64,000 nt of DNA from Pirellulaceae bacterium (GTDB lineage Bacteria > Planctomycetota > Planctomycetia > Pirellulales > Pirellulaceae), in assembly GCA_026004775.1 (NCBI GenBank), contig BPJU01000003.1, forward strand, positions 445,781-509,780. Reading direction: 5' to 3'. The notes below the pieces were generated by a model. The model searched no databases and was not told the origin of the DNA. It saw nothing but the letters and a program-made list of their open reading frames with translations. Positions 28,872 through 38,733 of the stretch are shown in pieces. Within the stretch, counting starts at the first letter, position 1, and each line of letters opens with the position of its first letter. A program made the position numbers and the translations under genes.

Positions 28872-29426
28872 TCATCCGCTTTCGTGCTCGGAGGCAACGG
28901 GCATCGGCGGAGCACCAAGCTGCCACCAACGCGCGATCTGCCGGGCGACTTCTTCCACCGACAGCCCGGAAGTGTCGATCCTCAAGCGGGCACATTCCTC
29001 GTACAAAGGCCGCCGCTGCTCGAGCAACCGCTCGATCTCCTCCCGGTCCCCCAGATGGGTCAAGGCAGGGCGCCGCACCGCACTCTTCGGATCGGCTGCC
29101 AGACGTTCGTACAGCACGCTGGCCGGTGCCGTCAGCCACACGGTGGCCAACGGCGCCAGCAACCGGCGGTTCTCCGGCAACAACACCACACCGCCCCCTA
29201 GTGCCAGTACGGTGTGACGTTTTGTCACCAGTTCCCGCAAGACCTGTGACTCCCATTGCCGAAATACCGCCTCACCGTGCCGCAGGAAAATCTCCTGGAT
29301 GGAACAGCCGGCGCGCTTTTCGATCTCTTCATCGCTGTCGATGCAGGGCCATTGCAGGAGCCTGGCCAGCGTGTGGCCCACGGCCGACTTGCCGGCCCCG
29401 CGATAACCGATCAGGGCGATGGTCAT
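28872..29426 (-). CDS. aroK: Shikimate kinase
   Basis: 184 residues, ATP-dependent phosphorylation of shikimate at the 3-hydroxyl. Walker A GYRGAGKS is at residues 7-14. Other family features are DSDEEIEKRAG (metal and shikimate-binding aspartates), FRQWESQVL with the conserved Arg/Glu, LALGGGVV and RRPALT in the lid. The ATG overlaps the aroDE stop by four bases, so the two are probably co-translated. The C-terminal 20 residues are variable. Confidence 0.94.
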   Translation of the reverse strand: MTIALIGYRGAGKSAVGHTLARLLQWPCIDSDEEIEKRAGCSIQEIFLRHGEAVFRQWESQVLRELVTKRHTVLALGGGVVLLPENRRLLAPLATVWLTAPASVLYERLAADPKSAVRRPALTHLGDREEIERLLEQRRPLYEECARLRIDTSGLSVEEVARQIARWWQLGAPPMPVASEHESG

Positions 29427-30994
29427 GAGGCGGCATCCTGCACGTCGGCCGTCGGCGACGGCTGGCTGGGCGACTCGTCCTTCGCCGCCTCGTCGATCGG
29501 CAGCGGCGCGTCATATCGAGCCGCTCCAATTTCCCGCCGCAGACACTCGACCATCAACGGAATCGGCGGACTTTCCTTGGTGAAAAGCTTGAACTGCATG
29601 GCGGCCTGCCGGATAAACATCTCCACGCCGGTGACGGTTCGGCACCCTTGATGCCGGGCTTCTTTGATCAATAAAGTCTGCTCCGGATTGTAGACCGTGT
29701 CGAACACCAACATCTGCCGGCGCAAATAATGCCGGTGGAATGGGGATTCATCGACGTTCGGATGCATCCCCACGGGCGTGCAGTTGATCAGAATATGAGG
29801 GCGCACCGTGTGGCGCATCGCCCAATCGATCCAACGGCAATTGAACTGCTGAGCCAACATCTTGGCTCGCTCTTCGGTACGGCTGGATACGACCACATCG
29901 GCTTCGCGCTGTTTCAGGCCGTACACCACGGCGCGGGCCACGCCACCGGCTCCCAGCACCAACACCGTGCGGCCGGCCAGCGGGTTGGCCACCGTCGTTT
30001 CGCCAATCCCTTTCAGAAGGCTGTCCAGGGCGGCACGATAATCGGTGTTGTAGCCCCGCCGCTCGCCCTCCTCGAATACGATCGTATTGACGGCCCCGAT
30101 CTCACGTGCCGCCGGCTCGACCGTCGTCAGCCGCCGCATCGCCTCCTCCTTGTGCGGAATCGTGATACTCAAACCCTTCACGCCCAGAAACTCACACTCC
30201 TCCAAAAACTCGTCAAAATCCCCCTCCGGCACGCGAAACGGGATATAGACCTTGTTGAGCTTCTTGGCCCGAAAAGCGGCATTATGAATCACCGGACTCA
30301 AACTGTGACCAATAGGATCCCCCACCACTCCGTACACTTCCGTGTCGGCATTGATCTCGTCATAGTGGTAGATTTCGGTCATCTGCCGATAGCTCAGTTG
30401 CCCCGGGGCGAGTGTCCGTTCATGGTGGAACGTGGCGTAGGTAAAGGGAGCACCAAACTTCCCCGCCAGGATCCGGGTCGGCACGCCGATCTCCCCCATG
30501 CAGATACCGACAGTCGGTACGGAGCTACTTTGGACAAGCTTCAGCATCCGGACGTTGTGCCGAGGCCGATGCGCCATGACCGCGATCTTGATGATGTCCG
30601 GATCCAGCCTGGTCATCCGCGCATGGATCTCTTCCAGATCTTCGGGGAAATCCTGAAAGTTGTGGTAGCTGATGATGCGCTTGGTCTTGCCGTAACGCGG
30701 CACACTGCCCGCGATGTCTTCTTCCAGGTCGATGTAATCGGCTCCGTCGACGATGGCTGCCCGCAGCAGTGTCTGCCGAGCCTGCTCGGAGCCCATCCAG
30801 CGCCCGCCATCCTGGGGACGGCGGCAGGAGATCACCACCGGTGAGGGCCGGTCTCTCAACAGGCGCGGCAGATTCACGTCACGGCGGATATAATCCAGGC
30901 GCAGCTCGACGAGCTTCGCTCCCTGCGCCACAAGATGCTGGTGTTCGGCGATCATCTGTTTGTGCCGGCCTCGGCCTATGCTGACGCAAATCAT
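29423..30994 (-). CDS. aroDE: Bifunctional 3-dehydroquinate dehydratase (type I) / shikimate dehydrogenase
   Basis: 523 residues, two enzymes of the shikimate pathway in one chain. Residues 1 to about 225 form the type I dehydratase: H111 in ISYHNF and Schiff-base K136 in IIKIAVMA. Residues about 235-500 form the dehydrogenase: SLSPVIHN, ITIPHKE, AVNTIV, NTDYRAAL, the NADP-binding GAGGVARA and NCTPVGMHP. Dehydratase-then-dehydrogenase order is the same as in the plant enzyme and in some bacteria. ATG 30994 is preceded by GAGGA. The C terminus has a polar tail of about 25 residues. aroK overlaps the 3' end, so three consecutive steps are co-encoded. Confidence 0.94.
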   Translation of the reverse strand: MICVSIGRGRHKQMIAEHQHLVAQGAKLVELRLDYIRRDVNLPRLLRDRPSPVVISCRRPQDGGRWMGSEQARQTLLRAAIVDGADYIDLEEDIAGSVPRYGKTKRIISYHNFQDFPEDLEEIHARMTRLDPDIIKIAVMAHRPRHNVRMLKLVQSSSVPTVGICMGEIGVPTRILAGKFGAPFTYATFHHERTLAPGQLSYRQMTEIYHYDEINADTEVYGVVGDPIGHSLSPVIHNAAFRAKKLNKVYIPFRVPEGDFDEFLEECEFLGVKGLSITIPHKEEAMRRLTTVEPAAREIGAVNTIVFEEGERRGYNTDYRAALDSLLKGIGETTVANPLAGRTVLVLGAGGVARAVVYGLKQREADVVVSSRTEERAKMLAQQFNCRWIDWAMRHTVRPHILINCTPVGMHPNVDESPFHRHYLRRQMLVFDTVYNPEQTLLIKEARHQGCRTVTGVEMFIRQAAMQFKLFTKESPPIPLMVECLRREIGAARYDAPLPIDEAAKDESPSQPSPTADVQDAAS

Positions 30995-31188
30995 GGCAGA
31001 ATCCTCAACCATCGCTGTGCGGCTGACGCTCCCCGGCATCCTCATCCCATCTCCGTGCGCCGGCTGCGGCAGCCCAATCATCGAAGTACCGCCTATCCAA
31101 AAACCGCCCCTGGTCCGGTAATTGACAGCCAGCGAATCGGTTTTCGATCAGGCCATAGATTCAATTTTCGTTTCTGGATGCCGAAAGT

Positions 31189-33033
31189 TCAAATCCGTTT
31201 GAAACGCCGGTCCAGTTCGCTCCGGGAAAAGACCAGAGCGGTCGGCCTCCCGTGCGGGCAATGATGGGCGTCCTGGCACAATCGGCGGTGTTCCAGCAGG
31301 AAGGCGATCTCCTGGGGTGAGAGCGGGTCGCCGGCTTTGATCGCCGCACGGCAGGCCATCGTTTGCAGCACGCGTTCCAGAAGCACATCCCGCTGGACCG
31401 CTCCTCCGGCACGCAGCGTATCCAACACTTGTCGCAGCGCCTCTCCCGGCGTACACCGCACCAGCAAAGCCGGATAGCGCGTCACCAGCACCGCATCCCC
31501 GCCAAACGGCTCGATGAAAAGCCCCGCCTGTTCCAGCAGTGAAGCGTGTTCCAGAGCCAGCGCGGCGTCGGCCGGCCCAAGCGTCACCGGTTCCGGCACG
31601 AGCAGGGCCTGTACTTCCAGTGTCCCCTGGAGCACCCGCTCTCGCAACTGTTCGAATAGAATCCGCTCATGCAATGCGTGCTGGTCAATCACCAGCATCC
31701 CCTCGTCGGTCTCGGCCACCAGATAACGATTCAGGATCTGGATGCCGCTCGGCACTTGAGCCTTTCCGTGAAGCCCCTCCGCCACGGCTTGCAGGCTGGC
31801 TCCGCCGGAGTGTGTGCCCGGGTCCGGCGGCGAACTTCCCGCAAGCCGCGCGGCCAGGTTGACTCCTTCGCCGTCTCGATCCCACCGGTTGGTTGCGTCT
31901 TTCCTCAAACTCTCGGGCGGCTGAGGACCGATTCCGCTGCCGCTTGGCGACTCGCCCTGCGGGCCGTCACCGACAAACGTATCAGCGGCTCCATCACGGC
32001 GGCACTGCCCCGGCTCCGCATCCCTCCCCACCCTCGCCGTCAGGTCGGTAGCCAGGAAGCGATTGCGGACCGTGGCCAACAGTTGCGAATAGAGACGCCC
32101 GCCGTCCTGGAACCGCACTTCCAATTTCGTGGGATGGACATTGACGTCCACGACATCCGGGGGCATCACCAGCTTCAAGAACGCCACCGGATAGCGGCCT
32201 TGCATCAAGAGTCCCCGGTATGCTTCCTGCAAAGCGTGCTGGAGCGAACGATCTCGGATGTAGCGGCCGTTCAAAAACAGGTATTGCCAGCGGTTGTTGG
32301 GGCGGTTGCAGTTTGGATCTCCCACGTAGCCGCTGATACGCGTCTGGTCCTCGGCAAACTCGACCCACAACAGGTTCTCGGCCAACTCCTCGCCAAAAGC
32401 TGCCACGATCCTGTCCCGCCACCGCTCGACCGGCGGCAAATCGTGCAGGCATCGCTCGCCGTGCCTCAATGTGCAGTGGATTTGGGGAAAAGGAAGGGCG
32501 GTCCTCAGAAAAACTTCCGCGATGTGGCCCAATTCCGTTTGGGTGGAGCGGAGGAATTTGCGGCGTGCCGGCGTATTGAAAAACAGATGGCGCACTTCGA
32601 CCGTGGTGCCTGCCGGAGCGCCACAGGGAACCACCGGCTGCACCTGGCCGCCGTCGACCTGGAGCATCGCGCCGGCATCCGCGTCGGCCGTGCGGCTGGT
32701 GATCTTCAGTCGGCTGACGGCGGCGATCGAAGCGAGCGCTTCGCCTCGAAAGCCAAGCGTACCGATGCGGAACAGATCTTCGGCCCGCTCGATCTTGCTG
32801 GTGGCATGACTGGCCACAGCCAACGGCAGTTCGTCGGGAGTCATGCCGCAGCCATCATCGCTGACGCGGATCAATTCCTGCCCACCCTGCTCGACCCACA
32901 CGTCGATACGCCGCGCTCCGGCGTCGATGGCGTTCTCCATCAACTCTTTGACGACACTGGCCGGCCGTTCAATCACCTCACCTGCGGCAATTTGGTTGAC
33001 GACCGACGGCGGCAGCCGGCGGATACGAGCCAT
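31189..33033 (-). CDS. mutL: DNA mismatch repair protein MutL (endonuclease type)
   Basis: 614 residues. The N-terminal GHKL ATPase domain has NQIAAGEVIERPASVVKELMENA (shown in part: VVKELMENAIDAGA), DDGCGM and GFRGEALASI. The C-terminal dimerisation domain carries the endonuclease motif DQHALHERILFE at about residue 450, plus ACRAAIKAG and CPHGRPT, so this MutL should nick DNA itself, as expected where no MutH exists. The linker (about 345-425) is poorly conserved. Its ATG shares one base with the stop of the upstream regulator gene (TGATG at 33031-33035). mutS is not in the window. Confidence 0.95.
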   Translation of the reverse strand: MARIRRLPPSVVNQIAAGEVIERPASVVKELMENAIDAGARRIDVWVEQGGQELIRVSDDGCGMTPDELPLAVASHATSKIERAEDLFRIGTLGFRGEALASIAAVSRLKITSRTADADAGAMLQVDGGQVQPVVPCGAPAGTTVEVRHLFFNTPARRKFLRSTQTELGHIAEVFLRTALPFPQIHCTLRHGERCLHDLPPVERWRDRIVAAFGEELAENLLWVEFAEDQTRISGYVGDPNCNRPNNRWQYLFLNGRYIRDRSLQHALQEAYRGLLMQGRYPVAFLKLVMPPDVVDVNVHPTKLEVRFQDGGRLYSQLLATVRNRFLATDLTARVGRDAEPGQCRRDGAADTFVGDGPQGESPSGSGIGPQPPESLRKDATNRWDRDGEGVNLAARLAGSSPPDPGTHSGGASLQAVAEGLHGKAQVPSGIQILNRYLVAETDEGMLVIDQHALHERILFEQLRERVLQGTLEVQALLVPEPVTLGPADAALALEHASLLEQAGLFIEPFGGDAVLVTRYPALLVRCTPGEALRQVLDTLRAGGAVQRDVLLERVLQTMACRAAIKAGDPLSPQEIAFLLEHRRLCQDAHHCPHGRPTALVFSRSELDRRFKRI

Positions 33034-34496
33034 CAGGAGCTCTCCTCGCGTGCATACGCTTCCAACTTGCGATAAATCGTACGGGCTCCGATCCCCAGAA
33101 TGCGGGCGGCTTGCTCGCGGTTGCCATTGGTGAGCTTCAGCGTTTCGAGGATGGCCCATTTTTCAATAGCGCTTAACGGCTGTCCGATCAGCCGAGAGGC
33201 AACGTTGTCGGCCCCGGCCGCATCCGCCGAACCCAGCACACTCGCCTCCGCCACAGCCGGCTCGATCGCCACATCGGCCGACGGTTCATACTCGGCCAGT
33301 TCCGGCGGCAAGTCATCCACATCCAGAATCCCGTCCGTATCCAATACGATCATCGTCTCGACGGCATTCCGCAACTGCCGTACATTGCCCGGCCAGTCGT
33401 AGGCGAAGAACCGCCGGATTACCGCCGGAGCGACCTGCCGCACCGGTTTATGATGGCGTTTGGCCAATTGTTTGCGGAAATGATCCAGCAGCGGCACGAT
33501 GTCCTCGCGCCGCTCGCGCAGCGCCGGCAAGTGGATCGTCACTACTTTCAGCCGGAAGTAAAGATCGGCGCGGAACTGCCCCCGCTGCACCGCCTCATCC
33601 AGATTCCGATTAGTAGCCGAAATCAACCGGATGTTCACGCGGATCGGACGGTTGTCACCCACGCGCGTGATCACACGCTCTTCCAGCACCCGCAACAGCT
33701 TGGTCTGCACGGCCAGCGGCATGTCGCCCACTTCGTCCAAAAAGAGCGTTCCGCCGTTGGCATATTCGAAGGCACCTATGCGGTCTTCGCGTGCATCGGT
33801 ATAAGCGCCGCGCACGTGCCCGAACAGCTCGCTCTCCACCAGGTTCTCCGGCACCGCCGCACAGTTCAGCGGGTGGAAGCGCTTGCCTTTGCGCGGGCTG
33901 TTCTGGTGGATCGCCTGGGCAATCAACTCTTTGCCGGTGCCGTTTTCACCGCAGATAAAGACCGTGGCATCCGTGGGAGCGATGCGCTTGACGCGATCGA
34001 TCACCTTCTGCATCTTTTCGCTGGCGAAGATGATCCCTTCGAAACCGAAGCGTTCGTCCAGGCGCTGGTGCAGTTCCCAGTTGCTCTTCTTGAGCAGCGA
34101 GGCCTCGGCGGCCCGCTGTACCACGGCTCGCAGCCGAGTCGGCGTGATCGGCTTTTCCAGAAAACTGAAGGCCCCCTGCTGCATCGCTTCCACCGCCTTG
34201 GGGACCGTGGCATGCCCGGTGACCAGAATCACTTCCGCATCCGGAAGCGATTCCTTGACCCGCTGCAACAACTCCATGCCGTCCAGGTCGTTCATCACCA
34301 GGTCCGTTACCACCACGTCGAACGACTCCTGGGCGATCAACCGAGCCCCTTCGGGGCCGGAGGTAGCCACCGTGCAGCGATACTGATCGCGCTCCAGCGC
34401 TTCGAGCATCGCTTCGGCATGGTCGCGATCGTTGTCGACGATCAGGACACGGATTTGAGCATGATCGGTCGCCTGGAGCGACGGATCGTCCTGCAT
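33033..34496 (-). CDS. NtrC-family sigma-54-dependent response regulator
   Basis: 487 residues in three domains. The receiver (about 15-130) has phosphoacceptor D65, T94 and K115. The AAA+ domain (about 150-385) has Walker A GENGTGKE at 183-190 and Walker B GTLFLDEVGD at 249-258. A Fis-type helix-turn-helix ends the protein (GNREQAARILGIGARTIYRKL). The sigma-54-contacting loop, normally GAFTGA, reads GAYTDA (230-235). The gene lies 73 bases downstream of a soluble histidine kinase, its likely partner, and upstream of mutL. Targets are unknown. Confidence 0.92.
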   Translation of the reverse strand: MQDDPSLQATDHAQIRVLIVDNDRDHAEAMLEALERDQYRCTVATSGPEGARLIAQESFDVVVTDLVMNDLDGMELLQRVKESLPDAEVILVTGHATVPKAVEAMQQGAFSFLEKPITPTRLRAVVQRAAEASLLKKSNWELHQRLDERFGFEGIIFASEKMQKVIDRVKRIAPTDATVFICGENGTGKELIAQAIHQNSPRKGKRFHPLNCAAVPENLVESELFGHVRGAYTDAREDRIGAFEYANGGTLFLDEVGDMPLAVQTKLLRVLEERVITRVGDNRPIRVNIRLISATNRNLDEAVQRGQFRADLYFRLKVVTIHLPALRERREDIVPLLDHFRKQLAKRHHKPVRQVAPAVIRRFFAYDWPGNVRQLRNAVETMIVLDTDGILDVDDLPPELAEYEPSADVAIEPAVAEASVLGSADAAGADNVASRLIGQPLSAIEKWAILETLKLTNGNREQAARILGIGARTIYRKLEAYAREESS

Positions 34497-34569
34497 GAGT
34501 CGCGCCCCTCATAGCAAGTCATACGACCGCTTGCCGCCTGCCGCCCGCCGCTGCGCAACACGGTACCGG

Positions 34570-35403
34570 TTAATGAGGCATTTGGGCAGCGTCGGCCGAG
34601 GCAGCAACCGGCGGGGCGGTTGCCACCGCCGTCTCTTTGTCGGCCACAGAATCGGCCGGCGTGCTGCTGCCGGGAATCCGCGGCAAGGCGGGAAACTCCA
34701 AAGTGAACTTCGTACCGCAACCGACGGCACTCTGCACGTGAATCGTGCCACCGTGGGCCTCGACAATCTTCCTGGCCGTCGGCAGGCCCAGCCCGGAACC
34801 GGATCCTTTTGTGGAGAAAAACGCCTCAAACATCCGCAGCGCCGTGGCGTCGTCGATGCCGCAGCCGTCGTCGATCAGGTCCACCGCCACACCGTTGGAA
34901 GTCACATACGTGCGCACGACCAACTGGCCACCGGGTGACATCGCTTCAAAAGCGTTTTTCACCAAATTCACCAGAGCCGCTTCCAGCGCCTGCGGATGCA
35001 GCAAAATGCCCGGCAAGGACGGATCCAGATACGGCACAACGGTAATGTTTTCTTCCCGCGCCTGAGGCTCAAACAGCGCCAGCACACGCGCGACCACGTC
35101 ATTGAGGTTGCCCGGTTGAAGCTGGAGATCCCCCAGCCGGGCAAAGCGGATAAAATCGTTCAGAAGCTTTTCCAGGCGGGTACACTGAGCCTGTACGATC
35201 TCGACTTTGCGGCGGATGCGGGCTTCCCGAGGCGAGTCGCCCAAGGCCAGCTCTTCAGCCAACAGATCCATGTTCATCCGGATGACCGAAAGCGGATTTT
35301 TGATCTCATGGGCCAGCGCACCGGCCAGCGCCGCAAGCTCATTGTACTGCTCGCGCAATTGTTCCAGTACGCGTTGCCCCTGAGCCCAATCGTTCATGGC
35401 CAC
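34570..35403 (-). CDS. Soluble sensor histidine kinase (no input domain)
   Basis: 277 residues. A short N-terminal helix leads into a HisKA domain with phosphorylatable H32 in HEIKNPL, then a HATPase_c domain with N-box LVNLVKNAFEA, G1 DDGCGI and G2 GSGLGL. There is no membrane segment and no PAS or GAF domain, so signals must come from a partner protein or the short N-terminal coil. The last 40 residues are Ala/Pro-rich and probably disordered. A GTG at 35403 behind GAGG is the likely start, with an ATG two codons later. It should phosphorylate the adjacent NtrC-type regulator. Confidence 0.88.
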   Translation of the reverse strand: MAMNDWAQGQRVLEQLREQYNELAALAGALAHEIKNPLSVIRMNMDLLAEELALGDSPREARIRRKVEIVQAQCTRLEKLLNDFIRFARLGDLQLQPGNLNDVVARVLALFEPQAREENITVVPYLDPSLPGILLHPQALEAALVNLVKNAFEAMSPGGQLVVRTYVTSNGVAVDLIDDGCGIDDATALRMFEAFFSTKGSGSGLGLPTARKIVEAHGGTIHVQSAVGCGTKFTLEFPALPRIPGSSTPADSVADKETAVATAPPVAASADAAQMPH

Positions 35404-35512
35404 GTAGCACCTCGGTTAACTGCCGGGTGATTGCCGCCGTTACTGCGCGCGCCGGTCACGGAAACTTGCCGCGCCGTATGCCCAGTGCTGGCAGCCTCCT
35501 GGACAACCGGCT

Positions 35513-37717
35513 CTAGCGGCGCGATCGCCCACTGTCCCCCCGATAAGAGCGAGACTCCTGGCCACGCCGCCCGCCGGCCCGATCCTGCTCGCGCCGGTCC
35601 GACGACCGCTGGGCCACCGTATCGGGCAACCCCAATTCTTCCAATGCTCGGCGGCGGCTGAGCTTGACCCGGTCGTGGTCATCAATGCCAATGACCATCA
35701 CTTTCATTGTATCGCCCACCTGGCACACCTGGCTGACATCGTTCACATACCCGGCGGACAACTCGCTGATGTGGCATAACCCCTCGCGGCCAGGCAAGAT
35801 TTCCACAAAAGCACCAAAATCCTTGATACTGGTCACCGTGCCGTCGTAGATGCGCCCCACCTGCACAGTGGCCGTGCAGGCTTCGACCTGAGCCAGCGCG
35901 GCCTTGGCCCATTCTTCGTTCGTCGAGGCGATCGTCACCACCCCCGAATCATCGACTTCGATCACCGTACCGGTCGCTTCCTGAATCGCCCGGATATTGC
36001 GGCCTCCTGGACCGATCAACACACCAATCTTGTCCGGATCAATCTTGGTGCGCAGCAGCCGCGGAGCCCACGGCGACGTCGAATCTTTGGGGCGAGGGAT
36101 CGTCATCAGCATTTTGCGCAAGATTTCGATCCGCGCCTCCCGAGCCTGCTCGAGCGACGAGCGGATCACTTCTTCGGTGATCCCCGGAATCTTCAGATCC
36201 AACTGGATGCCGGTAATGCCATTTTGGGTACCGGCGATCTTGAAATCCATGTCCCCGAAATGATCCTCATCCCCGATGATGTCCGTCAGCGTCACCCACT
36301 CGGCGGGCGACTTGTACACCAGACCGATCGAAATTCCCGCCACGGGATTGCGGATCGGCACGCCGGCTGTCATCAGCCCCAGCGTCGCCCCGCAGACGGT
36401 CGCCATCGATGAAGAGCCGTTGGATTCGAGAATATCGGAGATCACGCGGATCGTGTACGGGAACTCTTCCGGGTCGGGAAGCACGGGCTTTACAGCCCGC
36501 TCGGCCAACATCCCGTGGCCGATTTCCCGCCGGCCCGGTCCTCGGATCGGCCGCACCTCCCCCACGGAAAACGGCGGGAAATAGTAGTCGAGCATGAACT
36601 TCTTGGAATACTCTTCCATCATTTCATCGACCCGCTGCTCGTCCCGAGTCGTACCGAGGGTGACGGTAATCAGCGCCTGCGTTTCGCCTCGCTGGAAAAG
36701 CGCCGAGCCATGTACGCGAGGCAGCACGTCCACATAGCATTCAATGGGACGCAACGTCCGCGCATCCCGGCCATCGGGGCGTGTGCCGGAAAGAATCAAG
36801 TCGCGCACCGCCTCCCGCTCCAGCTTGTGCCAAGCCTGTTCGAAGGCTTCCAGCGCCACGGCGCCGTCGGCCGCCGGATCGGGCACGATGGCTTGCAAAG
36901 CCTGTTGCTTGACAGCCGCCACGGCTTCGGCCCGAGCCTGTTTGCCGGCGACCCGCTTCGCCTCCCGCAACGGTTCGTAATAACCCTGCCGTAACCGCTC
37001 GAACAGCTCATCGACCGGCGGCGGCTCCCAGGCCATCTTCTGAACACCGACCTTCTCGGCCAGCTCGCGCTGCAAATCACACAACTGGCGGATCACCTCG
37101 TGGCCGAATCGCAGCGCGTCCAGGATCTCCGCCTCGGGCACTTCCCGGGCGAATCCTTCGATCATCAGGATCGAGGCGTCATTACCGGAAACAACCAGAT
37201 CCAGATCGCTGACCTCCAACTGATCCAGCGTGGGGAAGGCAATGAATTGGCCGTCAACTCGCCCGACACGCACCGACGCGATCGGCCCTTGAAACGGCAG
37301 CTCACTGACGAACAACGCCGCCGCCGCCCCGTTCATCGCCAGCACGTCGCCGTCGGTCTGCTTGTCACAAGCCAACACCAGACTCTGGATCTGGACTTCG
37401 TTGCGGAACCCTTCGGGGAAAAGCGGCCGGATAGGACGGTCGATCAGGCGTGACGAAAGAATCTCTTTGGCACTCGGCCGCGTCTCGCGTTTGATGAACC
37501 CGCCCGGGAATTTGCCCGCCGCGGCAGTCCGCTCCCGATAATCACACGTTAGCGGGAAAAAATCGATTCCCGGACGCGGCGGTCCGATGGTTACCGCATT
37601 CAGTACAACGGTCTCAGCATATTGACATACGACCGCTGCCGCCGCCTGTTTCGCCAATTGCCCCGTTTCCAACGAGAAAACACTACTACCAATCTGCTTT
37701 TCTACACGCACCTTCAC
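35513..37717 (-). CDS. pnp: Polyribonucleotide nucleotidyltransferase
   Basis: 734 residues: two RNase PH-like domains (about 10-140 and 325-545) separated by a helical domain, then KH (IGVLIGPGGRNIRAIQEATG) and S1 (VGRIYDGTVTSIKDFGAFVE) RNA-binding domains. The second core contains the phosphate and metal site stretch GDMDFKIAGTQNGITG. It degrades RNA 3'-5' by phosphorolysis. The C-terminal 40 residues are a low-complexity R/G/D/S tail (for example GGRRGQESRSYRGD) that could add RNA affinity. GTG 37717 is behind AGGA. It follows rpsO on the same strand after 236 bases, the standard order in bacteria. Confidence 0.97.
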   Translation of the reverse strand: MKVRVEKQIGSSVFSLETGQLAKQAAAAVVCQYAETVVLNAVTIGPPRPGIDFFPLTCDYRERTAAAGKFPGGFIKRETRPSAKEILSSRLIDRPIRPLFPEGFRNEVQIQSLVLACDKQTDGDVLAMNGAAAALFVSELPFQGPIASVRVGRVDGQFIAFPTLDQLEVSDLDLVVSGNDASILMIEGFAREVPEAEILDALRFGHEVIRQLCDLQRELAEKVGVQKMAWEPPPVDELFERLRQGYYEPLREAKRVAGKQARAEAVAAVKQQALQAIVPDPAADGAVALEAFEQAWHKLEREAVRDLILSGTRPDGRDARTLRPIECYVDVLPRVHGSALFQRGETQALITVTLGTTRDEQRVDEMMEEYSKKFMLDYYFPPFSVGEVRPIRGPGRREIGHGMLAERAVKPVLPDPEEFPYTIRVISDILESNGSSSMATVCGATLGLMTAGVPIRNPVAGISIGLVYKSPAEWVTLTDIIGDEDHFGDMDFKIAGTQNGITGIQLDLKIPGITEEVIRSSLEQAREARIEILRKMLMTIPRPKDSTSPWAPRLLRTKIDPDKIGVLIGPGGRNIRAIQEATGTVIEVDDSGVVTIASTNEEWAKAALAQVEACTATVQVGRIYDGTVTSIKDFGAFVEILPGREGLCHISELSAGYVNDVSQVCQVGDTMKVMVIGIDDHDRVKLSRRRALEELGLPDTVAQRSSDRREQDRAGGRRGQESRSYRGDSGRSRR

Positions 37718-37953
37718 TGCCGGACTTCCTGACTATCCTGATTACAACCCTCGTCCCTGCTGCACGACCACGGGGCCCAAAACGGCCCGATGCCACCCCT
37801 ATGGCCCCCGAAAATAGCTCAACCCCTTCCTGTAATTATACCGGCCCTAAACGCACGCCGGCGGAACACGTCATCGAACGCTCTTTCAGCGAAAAAATTT
37901 CGCCAAAAGAGGCATGAGACAGGCGATCAGGCAGGTACGTGTCGTGGGGCGGT

Positions 37954-38223
37954 CTATTTGCGCAGGCCCAGCCGCCCGATCAGATCAAGATAGCGCTGAG
38001 GATCCACCCGGCGCAGATAGTCCAGCAGGCGACGGCGACGACTGACCATACCCAGCAGCCCGCGACGACTGGCGAAGTCTTTGCGATGGACCTGGAGGTG
38101 TTCGGTCAAGTGGTTGATCCGCTCAGTAAGCAACGCCACTTGCACTTCCGGCGACCCGGTGTCATCTTCCCGCAGCCGGTAACTCTCAATCAGTTCCTTT
38201 TTCCTCGCCCTAGTTATGGTCAT
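37954..38223 (-). CDS. rpsO: 30S ribosomal protein S15
   Basis: 89 residues, the usual S15 length. Family landmarks are [40 protein letters not shown] and LLDYLRR. S15 binds 16S rRNA helices 20-22 early in assembly of the small subunit. It is followed by pnp, as in most bacteria, where rpsO mRNA can be autoregulated and processed. The 236-base spacer here is long enough for such a site, but I cannot identify a structure. Start ATG 38223. Confidence 0.97.
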   Translation of the reverse strand: MTITRARKKELIESYRLREDDTGSPEVQVALLTERINHLTEHLQVHRKDFASRRGLLGMVSRRRRLLDYLRRVDPQRYLDLIGRLGLRK

Positions 38224-38733
38224 GTCTGCTTACAACCCACCTCTGATGCCGTTCCAACACGCCTGGACCTTCGTTGCCTGCAAGGCGTACCTTTACGCGA
38301 CACGGGCCAACCGTGCCCCTCAATGCCTCACCTTCCCCAAACTCCAGTAACTCCTGACATACACCTACCTTCAACCGTCTCAAGCCAGTTAGTTTATCAC
38401 CGGCGGCGCGAAACGCAAGGGGAGATCAACCCGATTCCCATCCGCACACCATTTGCGTCACCGACGCCCCGCCCACCACACCAGCCGGCACAGCCCCCCC
38501 GGTCTGGCCGCGTAGCCCGGTTGACTTGCCGTTTTATCGGCGCCACGCCATATTGACGGGCAACAAGCTTCCACCGGCTGCACGGCCGGGCTCAAGGCGA
38601 CTGGCCAAAGAGTGCCAAAGAGCCGGCCGGACGCAGTTGCTGGCCAACCCGGTGCAACCACCACGCGGCCAAGCCCGGCCACGCGGTTCCAGGTGTCGTG
38701 CCGGCCGAAGCCTCCAATTGAAAGGAACCAGCG
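38224..38733. other. Divergent intergenic region (rpsO / gamma-glutamyltransferase)
   Basis: 510 bases. On the minus strand a weak promoter-like pair, TTGCGT and TAAACT separated by 16 bases, lies at about 38394-38421 and could drive rpsO-pnp. On the plus strand AAGGA at 38722-38726 is the ribosome-binding site of the downstream gene. No gene or structured RNA is recognised in the remainder. Confidence 0.4.
38394..38421 (-). promoter_or_regulatory. Candidate sigma-70-type promoter for rpsO-pnp
   Basis: On the minus strand TTGCGT is followed after 16 bases by TAAACT, three and four matches to the consensus hexamers. It is the best pair I see upstream of rpsO, about 170 bases from its start codon. 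The support is sequence likeness only. Confidence 0.22.

Noticed and set aside
29729..30844. 371-residue plus-strand open frame
   Set aside because: It lies wholly antisense to aroDE, whose motifs are unequivocal.
31669..33075. 468-residue plus-strand open frame
   Set aside because: It is the complement of mutL; long antisense frames are common in G/C-rich genes.
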